Origin: K189A clade bacterium
Lineage (GTDB): Bacteria; Pseudomonadota; Gammaproteobacteria; Pseudomonadales; Azotimanducaceae
NCBI GenBank assembly: GCA_902528515.1
Contig: CABZTD010000001.1
Location: forward strand, 165,433 to 229,432
Direction of reading: 5' to 3'
DNA length: 64,000 nt
Of the stretch, positions 54,514 through 63,864 are shown piece by piece. A model generated the notes under the pieces. The model was not told the DNA's origin. It was given only the letters and a program-made list of their open reading frames with translations, and made no database searches. A program made the position numbers and the translations under genes. The first letter of the stretch is position 1. Each line of letters begins with the position of its first letter.

Positions 54514-54559
54514 TCCCATTATGTTGTGTGACCTGTCCAAAAAACCACCATATCTTGGG
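54514..54559. promoter_or_regulatory. Paired NrdR boxes upstream of nrdA
   Basis: Two 16-bp sites resemble the NrdR box (acaCwAtATaTwgtgt): TCCCATTATGTTGTGT at 54514-54529 (about 12 of 16 matches) and CCACCATATCTTGGGT at 54544-54559 (about 11 of 16). They are 30 bases apart start to start, the three-helical-turn spacing required for NrdR, an ATP/dATP-sensing repressor of ribonucleotide reductase genes. nrdR itself is not in the window. The spacing makes chance unlikely. Confidence 0.75.
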
Positions 54560-54902
54560 TTTTAGGGCCGATAAAATAATTGACTGAGTCAAAACTTTTT
54601 CATAGGACTGAGGCGTTCGGGAGCTGTTTTGACGAATATTGCGACCTAAATGTTGATCTTTGACCAGATCTGCTACCAGGCCCAGAAATAGGCCAGATCA
54701 AAGTGCTCAGTAAGAAAAATAGTCAGCAGTGTGCGTTCATTGGTGACGTAAAAAACGAGCCGGATCAAAGAATTAGCGCGCTATGGGGCAAGCGTTAAGT
54801 TCGCTATAGAACAAGCGAGACATCACACGCTTGAGAAGAACAGCTTGTTAAGAACATTGAGATAAGAGCAGCCAGAAAAGAACAGAGAGAGGACACCGAA
54901 CG

Positions 54903-57893
54903 ATGCAAACAGATACCTCGATGGATCTACCAGCGAGCCAGCAAAACCCACAAGTTAACCCATCAGAAGCGGGCGTATTGTCCCCTTCTTTGACGGCGAC
55001 AGCGCCGGGACAACTGAAAATCATCAAACGCAACGGCACCGTTGTCCCCTATACCGCGGACAAAATCTCTGTTGCCATGACCAAGGCGTTTTTGGCCGTC
55101 GAAGGCGGCACGGCGGCGGCATCTCCGCGGATTCGCGAGCTGGTACAAGACCTGACGGATCAAATGACAGCAACCTTCAAGCGCCGTATGCCCTCTGGCG
55201 GTACCCTGCATATCGAAGAAATCCAAGATCAGGTTGAACTGGCGCTGATGCGCTCTGGCGAGCAAAAAGTTGCACGATCCTATGTGCTGTATCGTGAGCA
55301 GCGGGCCCAAGAGCGCAGTCAACAACAGGCCCTCGACCCCAGCACTGAGCAAGCAGTGCAGGGCATTAATGTCGTAAATGCCGATGGCACGACGGGTCCC
55401 CTAGACATTGCCCGTATTCAAACCATCGTCGGTGAGGCCTGCGAGGGTCTAAGCGACGTCGACGCAGGACGCATCATCTCCGAGGCCATGGGGAATATGT
55501 ACGATGGCATCACGGCCAGCGACGTAGCGACATCGGTGCTGATCACGGCCCGCACCTTGGTTGAAGAAGAGCCTAACTACACCTATGTAAGCGCTCGCTT
55601 ACTGCTGGATGATCTACGCACCGAGGCTCTGACCTTTTTAGACATCCATGGCACCGGTGCCCTGCATTCCGCTACCCAAGGGCAAATGACCCAATGCTAT
55701 CCGCTGGCGTTAAAGAGCTTTATCTGTAAAGGCATTGAGCTCGAACTGGTCAGTCCGCAGTTAGCCGAGTTCGATTTAGAACAGTTAGGCGCTGCTCTGC
55801 TGCCAGAGCGCGATCACCTGTTCACCTACCTGGGTCTGCAAACTCTGTACGACCGCTACTTTATCCACTCGAACGATGTGCGCATCGAACTGCCTCAGGT
55901 GTTCTTCATGCGTGTGGCCATGGGCTTGGCGGTTGCAGAAGACGACCGTAACGCCCGCGCGATTGAGTTTTACACCCTCTTAAGCTCGTTCGACTATATG
56001 AGTTCAACGCCGACTCTGTTTAACGCAGGCACCCTGCGCCCACAGCTGTCGTCCTGCTTTCTGACCACGGTGCCCGATGACCTGCACGGCATCTACGGCG
56101 CCATTCAAGACAATGCCATGCTGTCGAAGTGGGCTGGCGGCTTGGGCAACGACTGGACACAAGTTCGGGCACTGGGCTCCTACATTAAGGGCACCAACGG
56201 CAAGTCACAGGGTGTTGTACCGTTCTTAAAGGTTGTAAATGACACCGCTGTCGCCGTAAACCAAGGCGGCAAGCGCAAGGGCGCGGTCTGTGCCTACCTA
56301 GAGTCTTGGCACCTCGACATCGAAGAATTTCTGGAGCTGCGCAAAAACACCGGCGATGACCGACGCCGCACCCACGATATGAACACAGCGAACTGGATCC
56401 CTGATTTATTCATGAAGCGTGTTTCCCAAGATGGCGAGTGGACGTTGCTATCGCCCGCCGACGCCCCAGATCTACACGATCTGTATGGCCGCGCCTTCGA
56501 GCAGCGCTATGAAGCCTATGAAGAGCAAACCCGTACCGGCGAACTGAAGCTGTTCAAGCGGGTAAAAGCCGCGGATCTATGGCGCAAAATGCTATCGATG
56601 TTGTTCGAGACAGGCCATCCGTGGATTACCTTCAAGGACACCTGTAATGTGCGCTCTCCCCAGCAGCATACTGGGGTAGTGCACTCTTCTAACCTGTGCA
56701 CCGAAATCACCCTGAATACGTCTAAGGACGAGATAGCAGTCTGTAACCTCGGCTCCATCAACCTGCCACAGCATGTCGAGAACGGCGAGCTAAACGTGCA
56801 GAAGCTCGAGGCCACCGTGCGCACGGCAGTACGCATGCTCGATAATGTCATCGACATTAACTACTACTCGGTGGAGCAGGCGCGCACCTCGAATATGCGC
56901 CATCGTCCGGTCGGTCTTGGCATCATGGGTTTCCAGGACGCCCTCTACAAACTTGGCATCGCCTACAGCTCCCAGGAGGCTGTGGATTTTGCGGACTCCT
57001 CCATGGAAGCAATAAGCTACTTTGCTATTGATAGCTCTAGCAATCTGGCCCAAGAACGCGGCGCCTATGCCAGCTTCTCCGGGTCCTTGTGGAGTCGCGG
57101 CATTTTGCCCTTCGACTCTTTGAAAATGCTGCAGCAAGAGCGCGGTGCTGATTATTTGAGCGTTGATAACTCGGCGAAACTGGACTGGAGCGCCCTGCGC
57201 GCCAAGGTGCAGGTAAATGGTATGCGTAACTCCAACGTGATGGCTATTGCGCCAACGGCGACCATCGCCAACATTACCGGAGTCTCACAGTCCATCGAAC
57301 CGACCTATCAAAACCTGTACGTGAAATCGAATTTATCCGGCGAATTCACCGTGGTAAATCCGTTCATGGTGCGCGACCTTAAAGCACTTGGCCTATGGGA
57401 CAAGGTCATGGTGAACGACATCAAGTACTACGATGGCAGCCTGCAGGCCATTGAACGCATACCGACAGATTTGAAGCAAAAGTACGCGACCGCCTTTGAG
57501 GTGGAGCCGCGCTGGTTGGTGGATGCGGCGAGCCGACGCCAGAAATGGATCGACCAGGCTCAGTCGCTGAACCTTTATATTGCCGGCGCTTCTGGCAAGA
57601 AGCTGGACATCACCTATCGCATGGCCTGGTTAAGTGGTTTAAAGACGACGTATTACCTGCGTGCGCTTAGCGCGACCAGTACAGAAAAGTCGACACTGGA
57701 AAAAGGCACGCTGAATGCGGTGTCATCTGGCGCAGATAGCGGCATGGCTGCAGCACCGGCAGCTCCCGTTACCGCACCGCCAGTGGTGCAACAGGCAGCA
57801 GCGCCACAGGCAATCGACCTTGATCTGGGCGAGGCTGCCCCGGTGCCCATGGCGTGCTCGCTTGACGACCCAGATTGCGAGGCCTGCCAGTAA
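54903..57893 (+). CDS. nrdA: Class Ia ribonucleotide reductase, large subunit (two ATP-cones)
   Basis: A 996-residue NrdA with two N-terminal ATP-cone domains (about 38-140 and 158-250), as in Pseudomonas, instead of the single one of E. coli. The catalytic core has 'LSSCFLTTVPDD' (redox Cys), 'NLCTEITLN' with the Asn/Cys/Glu triad, 'NLGSINLP', and the C-terminal CxxC-type 'DPDCEACQ'. It reduces ribonucleotides to deoxyribonucleotides and is inhibited by dATP at the cones. Upstream DnaA and NrdR sites indicate cell-cycle and nucleotide-level control. An Ala/Pro-rich linker precedes the tail. Confidence 0.97.
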   Translation: MQTDTSMDLPASQQNPQVNPSEAGVLSPSLTATAPGQLKIIKRNGTVVPYTADKISVAMTKAFLAVEGGTAAASPRIRELVQDLTDQMTATFKRRMPSGGTLHIEEIQDQVELALMRSGEQKVARSYVLYREQRAQERSQQQALDPSTEQAVQGINVVNADGTTGPLDIARIQTIVGEACEGLSDVDAGRIISEAMGNMYDGITASDVATSVLITARTLVEEEPNYTYVSARLLLDDLRTEALTFLDIHGTGALHSATQGQMTQCYPLALKSFICKGIELELVSPQLAEFDLEQLGAALLPERDHLFTYLGLQTLYDRYFIHSNDVRIELPQVFFMRVAMGLAVAEDDRNARAIEFYTLLSSFDYMSSTPTLFNAGTLRPQLSSCFLTTVPDDLHGIYGAIQDNAMLSKWAGGLGNDWTQVRALGSYIKGTNGKSQGVVPFLKVVNDTAVAVNQGGKRKGAVCAYLESWHLDIEEFLELRKNTGDDRRRTHDMNTANWIPDLFMKRVSQDGEWTLLSPADAPDLHDLYGRAFEQRYEAYEEQTRTGELKLFKRVKAADLWRKMLSMLFETGHPWITFKDTCNVRSPQQHTGVVHSSNLCTEITLNTSKDEIAVCNLGSINLPQHVENGELNVQKLEATVRTAVRMLDNVIDINYYSVEQARTSNMRHRPVGLGIMGFQDALYKLGIAYSSQEAVDFADSSMEAISYFAIDSSSNLAQERGAYASFSGSLWSRGILPFDSLKMLQQERGADYLSVDNSAKLDWSALRAKVQVNGMRNSNVMAIAPTATIANITGVSQSIEPTYQNLYVKSNLSGEFTVVNPFMVRDLKALGLWDKVMVNDIKYYDGSLQAIERIPTDLKQKYATAFEVEPRWLVDAASRRQKWIDQAQSLNLYIAGASGKKLDITYRMAWLSGLKTTYYLRALSATSTEKSTLEKGTLNAVSSGADSGMAAAPAAPVTAPPVVQQAAAPQAIDLDLGEAAPVPMACSLDDPDCEACQ

Positions 57894-57977
57894 GGCTAAA
57901 CAGGCCAAACAGGTGAAAGAAGGCAATGTAGCGCTAAGCCACCGGCCGAGACAGAATTTATTATTAGGAGTACCACG

Positions 57978-59237
57978 ATGTTAAGTTGGGACGATTACGA
58001 AGAAGCACCAAGCAATGCACAAGCCGATCAAGCCGTGATTGCAGACGCTGTGCAAAAGCAGATGGAATCCGAAGCCGCACAAAGAGCCGCAGAACAGCAG
58101 GCTGCTGCGGCAGAACAAAAAGCGGCAGCAGAGCGAAAAGCCGCTGCTGAAAGACAAGCTGCTGCAGAGCAAGAAGCGGCTACGCCAGCCCCTGTCGTGG
58201 CCGAAGAGTCGGTTAGCACCGAGCGCGTGACCGTGGACCAAAAGGCCATGATCAACTGCCGGGCAGACCTGAACCAGCTGGTACCGTTCAAATACGACTG
58301 GGCTTGGCAAAAGTACCTGGATGGCTGCGCCAATCACTGGATGCCACAAGAAGTGAATATGACCGCAGACATCGCGCTGTGGAAATCGGAAGACGGTCTA
58401 AGTGACGACGAGCGCACCATTGTTAAGCGCAGTCTTGGTTTCTTCTCAACCGCAGACTCTTTGGTCGCCAACAACTTGGTACTGGCCATCTATCGGTTGA
58501 TCACCAACCCAGAGTGTCGCCAATACCTGTTGCGCCAGGCATTTGAAGAAGCCATTCACACCCACGCCTATCAGTACTGTATTGAATCCCTCGGCATGGA
58601 CGAGGGCGAGATCTTCAACATGTACCACGAAGTCCCCACGGTGGCAGAAAAAGCCTCTTGGGCTCTCAAGTACACTAAGGAGATCAACGATCCAGGCTTC
58701 ACTACCGGCACCGTTGACACAGACAAGACTCTGCTGAAGAACCTGATCGCCTACTACTGCGTACTGGAAGGTATCTTCTTCTACTGCGGCTTCACCCAGA
58801 TCTTGTCCATGGGGCGTCGCAACAAGATGACCGGCACCTCGGAGCAGTTCCAGTACATTCTGCGCGATGAGTCTATGCACGTGAACTTCGGCATCGACGT
58901 GATCAACCAGATCAAGCTCGAAAACCCGCATCTTTGGGACGACGAGATGCAGGCATCGGCTAAGGAGATGATCTTAGAAGGCACCACGCTGGAAGTAGGC
59001 TATGCACGAGACACCATGCCACGCGGTGTTCTGGGCATGAATGCCAACATGATGGAAGAGTACCTACAGTTCATCGCCAACCGCCGACTTGCGCAGATCG
59101 GTTTGACCGAACAGTACCCCGGCGTGAAGAACCCGTTCCCGTGGATGTCCGAGATCATGGATTTGAAGAAAGAGAAGAACTTCTTTGAAACCCGTGTGAC
59201 GGATTATCAAACCGGTGGGGCGCTGACCTGGGACTAA
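57978..59237 (+). CDS. nrdB: Class Ia ribonucleotide reductase, small subunit
   Basis: A 419-residue radical subunit. The di-iron ligands lie in '[13 protein letters not shown]', 'EEAIHTHAY' and '[11 protein letters not shown]'. The radical Tyr is probably in 'VLAIYRLIT'. The first ~80 residues are an extension: an acidic stretch then a long Ala/Gln/Glu/Lys-rich block (about 36-73) that looks like a coiled coil, absent from E. coli NrdB (376). The C-terminal tail that docks on NrdA is present. 84 bases behind nrdA; ends before a strong terminator. Confidence 0.96.
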   Translation: MLSWDDYEEAPSNAQADQAVIADAVQKQMESEAAQRAAEQQAAAAEQKAAAERKAAAERQAAAEQEAATPAPVVAEESVSTERVTVDQKAMINCRADLNQLVPFKYDWAWQKYLDGCANHWMPQEVNMTADIALWKSEDGLSDDERTIVKRSLGFFSTADSLVANNLVLAIYRLITNPECRQYLLRQAFEEAIHTHAYQYCIESLGMDEGEIFNMYHEVPTVAEKASWALKYTKEINDPGFTTGTVDTDKTLLKNLIAYYCVLEGIFFYCGFTQILSMGRRNKMTGTSEQFQYILRDESMHVNFGIDVINQIKLENPHLWDDEMQASAKEMILEGTTLEVGYARDTMPRGVLGMNANMMEEYLQFIANRRLAQIGLTEQYPGVKNPFPWMSEIMDLKKEKNFFETRVTDYQTGGALTWD

Positions 59238-59259
59238 ATCTTTCCCAGCGCTACGTATC

Positions 59260-59286
59260 AAAGCCCTCTATTCAGAGGGCTTTTTT
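59260..59286 (+). terminator. Rho-independent terminator of nrdAB
   Basis: Perfect 10-bp stem (AAAGCCCTCT at 59260-59269 and AGAGGGCTTT at 59274-59283) with loop ATTC, running into TTTTTT (59281-59286), 22 bases beyond the nrdB stop. The lower stem AAAG/CTTT also allows use from the other strand. Confidence 0.93.
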
Positions 59287-59373
59287 ATGCCTGTATTTTC
59301 ACGGGCTGACACCTTGCGGCATCAGGCCAACGACTTTGCTATTGTTGCCAGATGTTTTTCAAGGTCCAAAACC

Positions 59374-61722
59374 ATGAATCACTTGCTTGTCACCCCATTC
59401 TTGCTGTTGAGTCTGTGCAGTCTTTTCATCTCGCCCACTGCTATGGCTAGGGCGACCATCTCTTATGAAGTAGATGGTCTTAGTGCCAACGCGCAGATTA
59501 TTGTCGATGAGTATGGTGTTCCCCATATCTATGCGGAGGATCATTACGATGTGTTCTTCGTGCAGGGTTTCAACGCGGGCCGGGATCGGCTGTGGCAAAT
59601 CGATCTGTGGAAGCGTCGCGGCTTAGGGCAACTGGCTGAGATTCTAGGCGAGCAACATGTGGCCCAGGACAAAGCAGCAAGACTCTTTGTCTATCGCGGC
59701 GATATGTATACCGAGTGGCTGGCCTACGGCAATGACGCCAAGCGTATTACCGAATCCTTTACCGCGGGCATCAACGCCTTTATCGCCGTGGCGAAGGCCA
59801 GCCCGGAGCTGATGCCAATAGAATTCGACATGTTGGGTTATGCACCCAGCACGTGGTCGGCGGATGATGTGGTGCGCATTCGTAGTAACGGTCTGTGGCG
59901 AAACGTGGTGACGGAGGTTTGGCGCGCACGCCTGGCCTGCGAGAAAAAGCTGGATCTTGCCGCCCAATGGCTGACCTTGGAGCCTGATTGGCAGACCGCA
60001 ACTCCGGCTGGGCTAGATCCCTGCGTGATTCCCGACAACGTACTGGATAGCTATCTGCTTGCCAAAGCACCTGTCGACTTCAGCCAGAAGCCAGCCCAAG
60101 AGCAGCAGGCCAACTTACTACAGCGCGAGACCAGTGCTGCGCAAAACTTAGATGTCGGCAGCAATAACTGGGTAGTGGCTGGGTCACGCACAACAACTGG
60201 TCGTCCAATTCTGGCGGATGATCCACACCGCAGCCACGCGGTACCTTCGCTGCGCTATGTCGCGCACCTGAACGGACCAGGGATCAATGTCATCGGCGCA
60301 GGCGAGCCTGCCCTGCCCGGCATTTCCATCGGCCATAACGACAAGATCGCCTTCGGCCTCACGATCTTTCCCATCGATCAGGAAGACCTCTATGTCTACG
60401 AGAAGACGCCCGGCGGCTACCTGTATCGGGGCGATGTGGAGCCATTTACTGAAGTCGAGGAAAGCATCGCAATCAAGGGCGGCAAACCTCAGACCGTTAC
60501 CATGAAATTTACCCGGCACGGCCCAGTGGTCGCCGAGACGGAAGAGCATGCCTTCGTGGTGCGCGCGGCTTGGTTAGAACCTGGCATGGCCCCCTACTTT
60601 GGCAGTATCGAGTACATGCGAGCAGAGAACTTTCGGGAGTTTGTCGGCGCCCTCAACCGCTGGGGTGCACCCTCTGAGAATCAGGTCTACGCCGACACCG
60701 ACGGCAATATTGGTTACAAGCCCGCAGGGCGTTTTCCGAAGCGCGATAACTGGGATGGCCTGATGCCGGTTCCTGGCGACGGTCGTTACGAGTGGGATGG
60801 CTACTTCGACATGGACGTGCTGCCCGAAGAATACAACCATGAACGAGGCTTCAGCGGCACAGCAAACGCCATGAGCCTGCCCGCCGACTACCCCATTGAG
60901 AGATACAAGGTCGGTTTCGAATGGTCTGCGCCCTGGCGCTACAAGCGCCTTTGGGAATACCTCGACACCCCAGAGCCTCATAGCATGCAAGACTCCCTAG
61001 ACCTGCAGCGGGACTATCATTCGGTGTTAGCCCGCCAAGTACTCGCCCTGCTGCCGGACATTGCCGACAGCAATTCAAAATCCGGCGGGCCATTACTGGC
61101 GAATTGGAATCAGCGTTTGGACGCGGACAGCGCTGCAGCGGCGCTGTGGAGTGTTTGGTACTATCGCCATCTAAGCCCCGCGCTTGGTGCCATCGTGACA
61201 GACGAAGAATCATTACCCGCCGGTTCTCTGTCGACCCGAACCTCACTTGAGCTGTTAGCCACCAATGAGGGCCAGGCGCGAGCCGTCACCAGCCTTCGCG
61301 ACGCCTGGACCGCGACCGAGGGGCTGCTTGGCAAGGATGCTAGTGCGTGGCAGTGGGGAGATCTGCATCAAATGGTTTTCAAGCATCCGCTTCTGGATCG
61401 CGCCGATGAAAAATTGGCCGAGCACATGAAGATCAAGGCCTATCCTCGGGGTGGCAGCGCTAACACCACCAATAATACCGCTTTCTACGACGACACCTTT
61501 AACGTGCGCAGCGGGGCCTCGTTTCGCATGGTGGTCGATGTCGGCAATTGGGACGATGCACGCATGACTAATGCCCCGGGGCAGTCAGGCGACCCGCGTT
61601 CGCCGTTCTACGACAACCTACTGGAAAACTGGGCTACTGAAGGAGATGTGCCTATGCTTTTTTCCCGCGACAAAGTTGAAGAAAGCGCAGTGCTCACAAT
61701 TTTGCTTGAACCCAAACAGTAG
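59374..61722 (+). CDS. Penicillin acylase-family (S45) amidase
   Basis: A 782-residue precursor, started at ATG 59374 before a signal peptide (NHLLVTPFLLLSLCSLF..., cleaved near TAMA); an ATG at 59287 lies inside the terminator region. The N-terminal-nucleophile Ser is Ser263 in 'LDVGSNNWVVAGSRT', where the precursor is expected to self-cleave into alpha and beta chains. Members hydrolyse penicillins, acyl-homoserine lactones, or other N-acyl amides; the substrate cannot be read from sequence. Periplasmic. Possible roles are quorum quenching or amide catabolism. The chain is intact. Confidence 0.9.
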   Translation: MNHLLVTPFLLLSLCSLFISPTAMARATISYEVDGLSANAQIIVDEYGVPHIYAEDHYDVFFVQGFNAGRDRLWQIDLWKRRGLGQLAEILGEQHVAQDKAARLFVYRGDMYTEWLAYGNDAKRITESFTAGINAFIAVAKASPELMPIEFDMLGYAPSTWSADDVVRIRSNGLWRNVVTEVWRARLACEKKLDLAAQWLTLEPDWQTATPAGLDPCVIPDNVLDSYLLAKAPVDFSQKPAQEQQANLLQRETSAAQNLDVGSNNWVVAGSRTTTGRPILADDPHRSHAVPSLRYVAHLNGPGINVIGAGEPALPGISIGHNDKIAFGLTIFPIDQEDLYVYEKTPGGYLYRGDVEPFTEVEESIAIKGGKPQTVTMKFTRHGPVVAETEEHAFVVRAAWLEPGMAPYFGSIEYMRAENFREFVGALNRWGAPSENQVYADTDGNIGYKPAGRFPKRDNWDGLMPVPGDGRYEWDGYFDMDVLPEEYNHERGFSGTANAMSLPADYPIERYKVGFEWSAPWRYKRLWEYLDTPEPHSMQDSLDLQRDYHSVLARQVLALLPDIADSNSKSGGPLLANWNQRLDADSAAAALWSVWYYRHLSPALGAIVTDEESLPAGSLSTRTSLELLATNEGQARAVTSLRDAWTATEGLLGKDASAWQWGDLHQMVFKHPLLDRADEKLAEHMKIKAYPRGGSANTTNNTAFYDDTFNVRSGASFRMVVDVGNWDDARMTNAPGQSGDPRSPFYDNLLENWATEGDVPMLFSRDKVEESAVLTILLEPKQ

Positions 61723-61745
61723 GACGCTAAGACACAGCCCTAGGC

Positions 61746-62639
61746 CTACTTCAACGGTAGCTGCTGGCAAATCTCCTTCAGCGCCACCACGAAGGCCAGG
61801 GGCTGATCGAGAAAAACATGATGTTGCGCGTCGGCAATTTCCTGAAACGGAAAGTCCTGGGGCACCAGCTCCTGCATGTAATCAAGGCTTCGACGAGAAT
61901 ACAGTTCGCTGTTAGCGCCGAAAATAACCCCTAGCGGCACGGTCAGAGACTGGAAGTCCTCTGGCTGCCGGTCGACTTCTGTGAGGGTGGTAAGCAGATC
62001 TTCATCGAACTTCCATGCCCAGCCACCATCCATGGGCATCAATGAGTTGCGCGCTATGTACTGCAGTATGTATTCGTTCTCGCAAGGCTGCGGCGGCTGA
62101 AGGCGGAAACGCATGAGGGCGCTTTCTCGATCGGGATAAATCTTGCCCTGCATGCCACCCATGTTGGGACGGTCGGGAATGGGTTCATCGGGATGACGGA
62201 TGCCAGAGTCCACGAGCACGAGGCCGCCGAATTTCTCTGGATGCAGATTGGCTGCCTTCACCGCCATGTAACCGCCAAAGCTGTGGGCAACGACGATGGC
62301 GTCGTCGCCCAAGCCCGCGTCGTCAATGACCGACAAGATCTCCTCAGCATAGGTCTTGCTCGAATACTCATAGCGGTAATCCGAATCTCCCATGCCCGTG
62401 AGATCCATGGCCGCAATTTGGTACTGGTCCGTGAGTTGGGGAGCGATAAAGTCCCACCACCGTGAGTGGGCATTCATGCCGTGTATCAGAAGCATGCCGG
62501 GCTTGCCGGGCGCGGGATAAAAACGGTACGCCACATCGCATTCGTCCACTTCGATAGTGCGACTCTCTGCGGGTGTATCAACGGCTTCCCAGAACCAGTC
62601 TGGAATGGTCGATGTATCTTCTTTATCCCAGCGTGCCAT
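61746..62639 (-). CDS. Alpha/beta hydrolase
   Basis: A 297-residue alpha/beta-fold hydrolase. The oxyanion motif is 'LLIHGMNAHSRWWDF' (about 50-64), the nucleophile Ser120 in 'VVAHSFGGYMA', and the base His near 281 in 'IADAQHHVFLDQP'. Substrate unknown: ester or lactone hydrolysis are typical. It is on the same strand as the acyl-CoA dehydrogenase gene, 56 bases downstream, so it may take part in fatty-acid or xenobiotic breakdown. No signal peptide, hence cytoplasmic. Confidence 0.85.
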   Translation of the reverse strand: MARWDKEDTSTIPDWFWEAVDTPAESRTIEVDECDVAYRFYPAPGKPGMLLIHGMNAHSRWWDFIAPQLTDQYQIAAMDLTGMGDSDYRYEYSSKTYAEEILSVIDDAGLGDDAIVVAHSFGGYMAVKAANLHPEKFGGLVLVDSGIRHPDEPIPDRPNMGGMQGKIYPDRESALMRFRLQPPQPCENEYILQYIARNSLMPMDGGWAWKFDEDLLTTLTEVDRQPEDFQSLTVPLGVIFGANSELYSRRSLDYMQELVPQDFPFQEIADAQHHVFLDQPLAFVVALKEICQQLPLK

Positions 62640-62695
62640 CAGCCCTCCTTCTGAATCTCGCCTATCCCGGTGTCTGCCGGTGAAAAAAGTCGGCG

Positions 62696-63826
62696 CTATA
62701 GCGCGCCGAATCGCTTAAGATGGAAATCCGCGTTGCCAAACAGCGTGTCGATAATGGTGAGGCGCTTGAAGTAATGGCCAATGTTCAGCTCTTCGGTCAT
62801 GCCCATGCCGCCGTGCAGCTGCACAGCGTTTTGGCCTACGAACTTACCGGACTTACCAATTTGAACCTTAAATGCGCTGATGGCTTTTTGTGCCTCGGGG
62901 CCATAGCCCTCGTCCATACGCATGGCCGCCATAAACATCAGTGATTTCGACTGTTCATGCTCCATGAACATATCGACCATGCGATGCTGAAGAACCTGAA
63001 ACTTGCCAATGGCTTGACCGAATTGTTCGCGCTGGCGGCAGTATTCGACGGTTTCCTTGTAGAGTTTTTCCATACAGCCAACGGCTTCAGAGCCAATGGC
63101 CAAAATACCTTCATCGATGGTTTGTTCCAGCACAGCATAGCCTTTGCCAACCTCCCCAATCACGCTATCAGCATCGACTTTGACGCCTTCTAGGGTGATT
63201 TCTGAGGCGCGAAACGCATCCACTGTTGGGTAGTCGCGGCGAGAAACGCCGGCTGCCTTAGCGTCCAACACAAACAGCGTTATGCCATCTTCGTCTCGTT
63301 GCTCGCCAGAAGTGCGGGCGCTTACTACGATAAACTGAGAGGCTGGGCCGTTGAGTACTACGGCTTTGTAACCATTGAGCACATAGCCATCGCTTTCTGC
63401 TGTGGCTGTAGTCGCAACATCGGCCAAGTTGAAACGCGCTTGAGGTTCGGCATAGGCCAGGGCCGCCTGAGTGCTGCCATCGATAATGCCGGGCAGAAGC
63501 TTGGCCTTTTGAGCCTCACTACCGCCATGCTTGATAGCACCACCCGCCAGGACGACCGTGGCCAAGTAGGGCTCAATCACCAGGCCGTGTCCGAATTGCT
63601 CCATCATCAGAGACGATTCGACCGCGCCGCCGCCAAAGCCGCCATCGGCTTCAGAAAACGGCACGCCAAGCCAACCGAGCTCTGCAAAGGTGTTCCAATT
63701 GCCGGCGTCGTATCCTAGGTCTGAGCCCGCGTGCTTTTGACGATCATCGAAGCTGTAGTCGTTTTGCACGAATCGCTCGATGCTCTCGTGCAACATGGTT
63801 TGTTCTTCTGTGAAGGAAAAATCCAT
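62696..63826 (-). CDS. Acyl-CoA dehydrogenase
   Basis: A 376-residue FAD flavoprotein of the acyl-CoA dehydrogenase family. It opens 'MDFSFTEEQTMLHESIERFV'. 'CRQREQFGQAIGKFQVLQHR' and the C-terminal 'VQLHGGMGMTEELNIGHYFK' are the standard motifs. It would oxidise an acyl-CoA, passing electrons to ETF. The group often occurs in heterodimeric pairs; the partner could lie beyond the right end, where a same-strand frame ends about 40-110 bases upstream. Chain length specificity unknown. Confidence 0.9.
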   Translation of the reverse strand: MDFSFTEEQTMLHESIERFVQNDYSFDDRQKHAGSDLGYDAGNWNTFAELGWLGVPFSEADGGFGGGAVESSLMMEQFGHGLVIEPYLATVVLAGGAIKHGGSEAQKAKLLPGIIDGSTQAALAYAEPQARFNLADVATTATAESDGYVLNGYKAVVLNGPASQFIVVSARTSGEQRDEDGITLFVLDAKAAGVSRRDYPTVDAFRASEITLEGVKVDADSVIGEVGKGYAVLEQTIDEGILAIGSEAVGCMEKLYKETVEYCRQREQFGQAIGKFQVLQHRMVDMFMEHEQSKSLMFMAAMRMDEGYGPEAQKAISAFKVQIGKSGKFVGQNAVQLHGGMGMTEELNIGHYFKRLTIIDTLFGNADFHLKRFGAL

Positions 63827-63864
63827 TCATATACCCCTTTGCTTAACTGTAAGTTCCCGGTGAT

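Larger units (their letters stand above)
54286..54902. other. 617-base divergent regulatory region between glpK and nrdA
   Basis: No protein gene. It holds two DnaA boxes and a paired NrdR operator (listed separately), all upstream of nrdA. About 340 bases lie between the NrdR pair and the nrdA start, with no clear ORF; this implies a long leader or further promoters. The glpK promoter is on the left side, with no strong GlpR or CRP site that I can defend. Confidence 0.6.
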
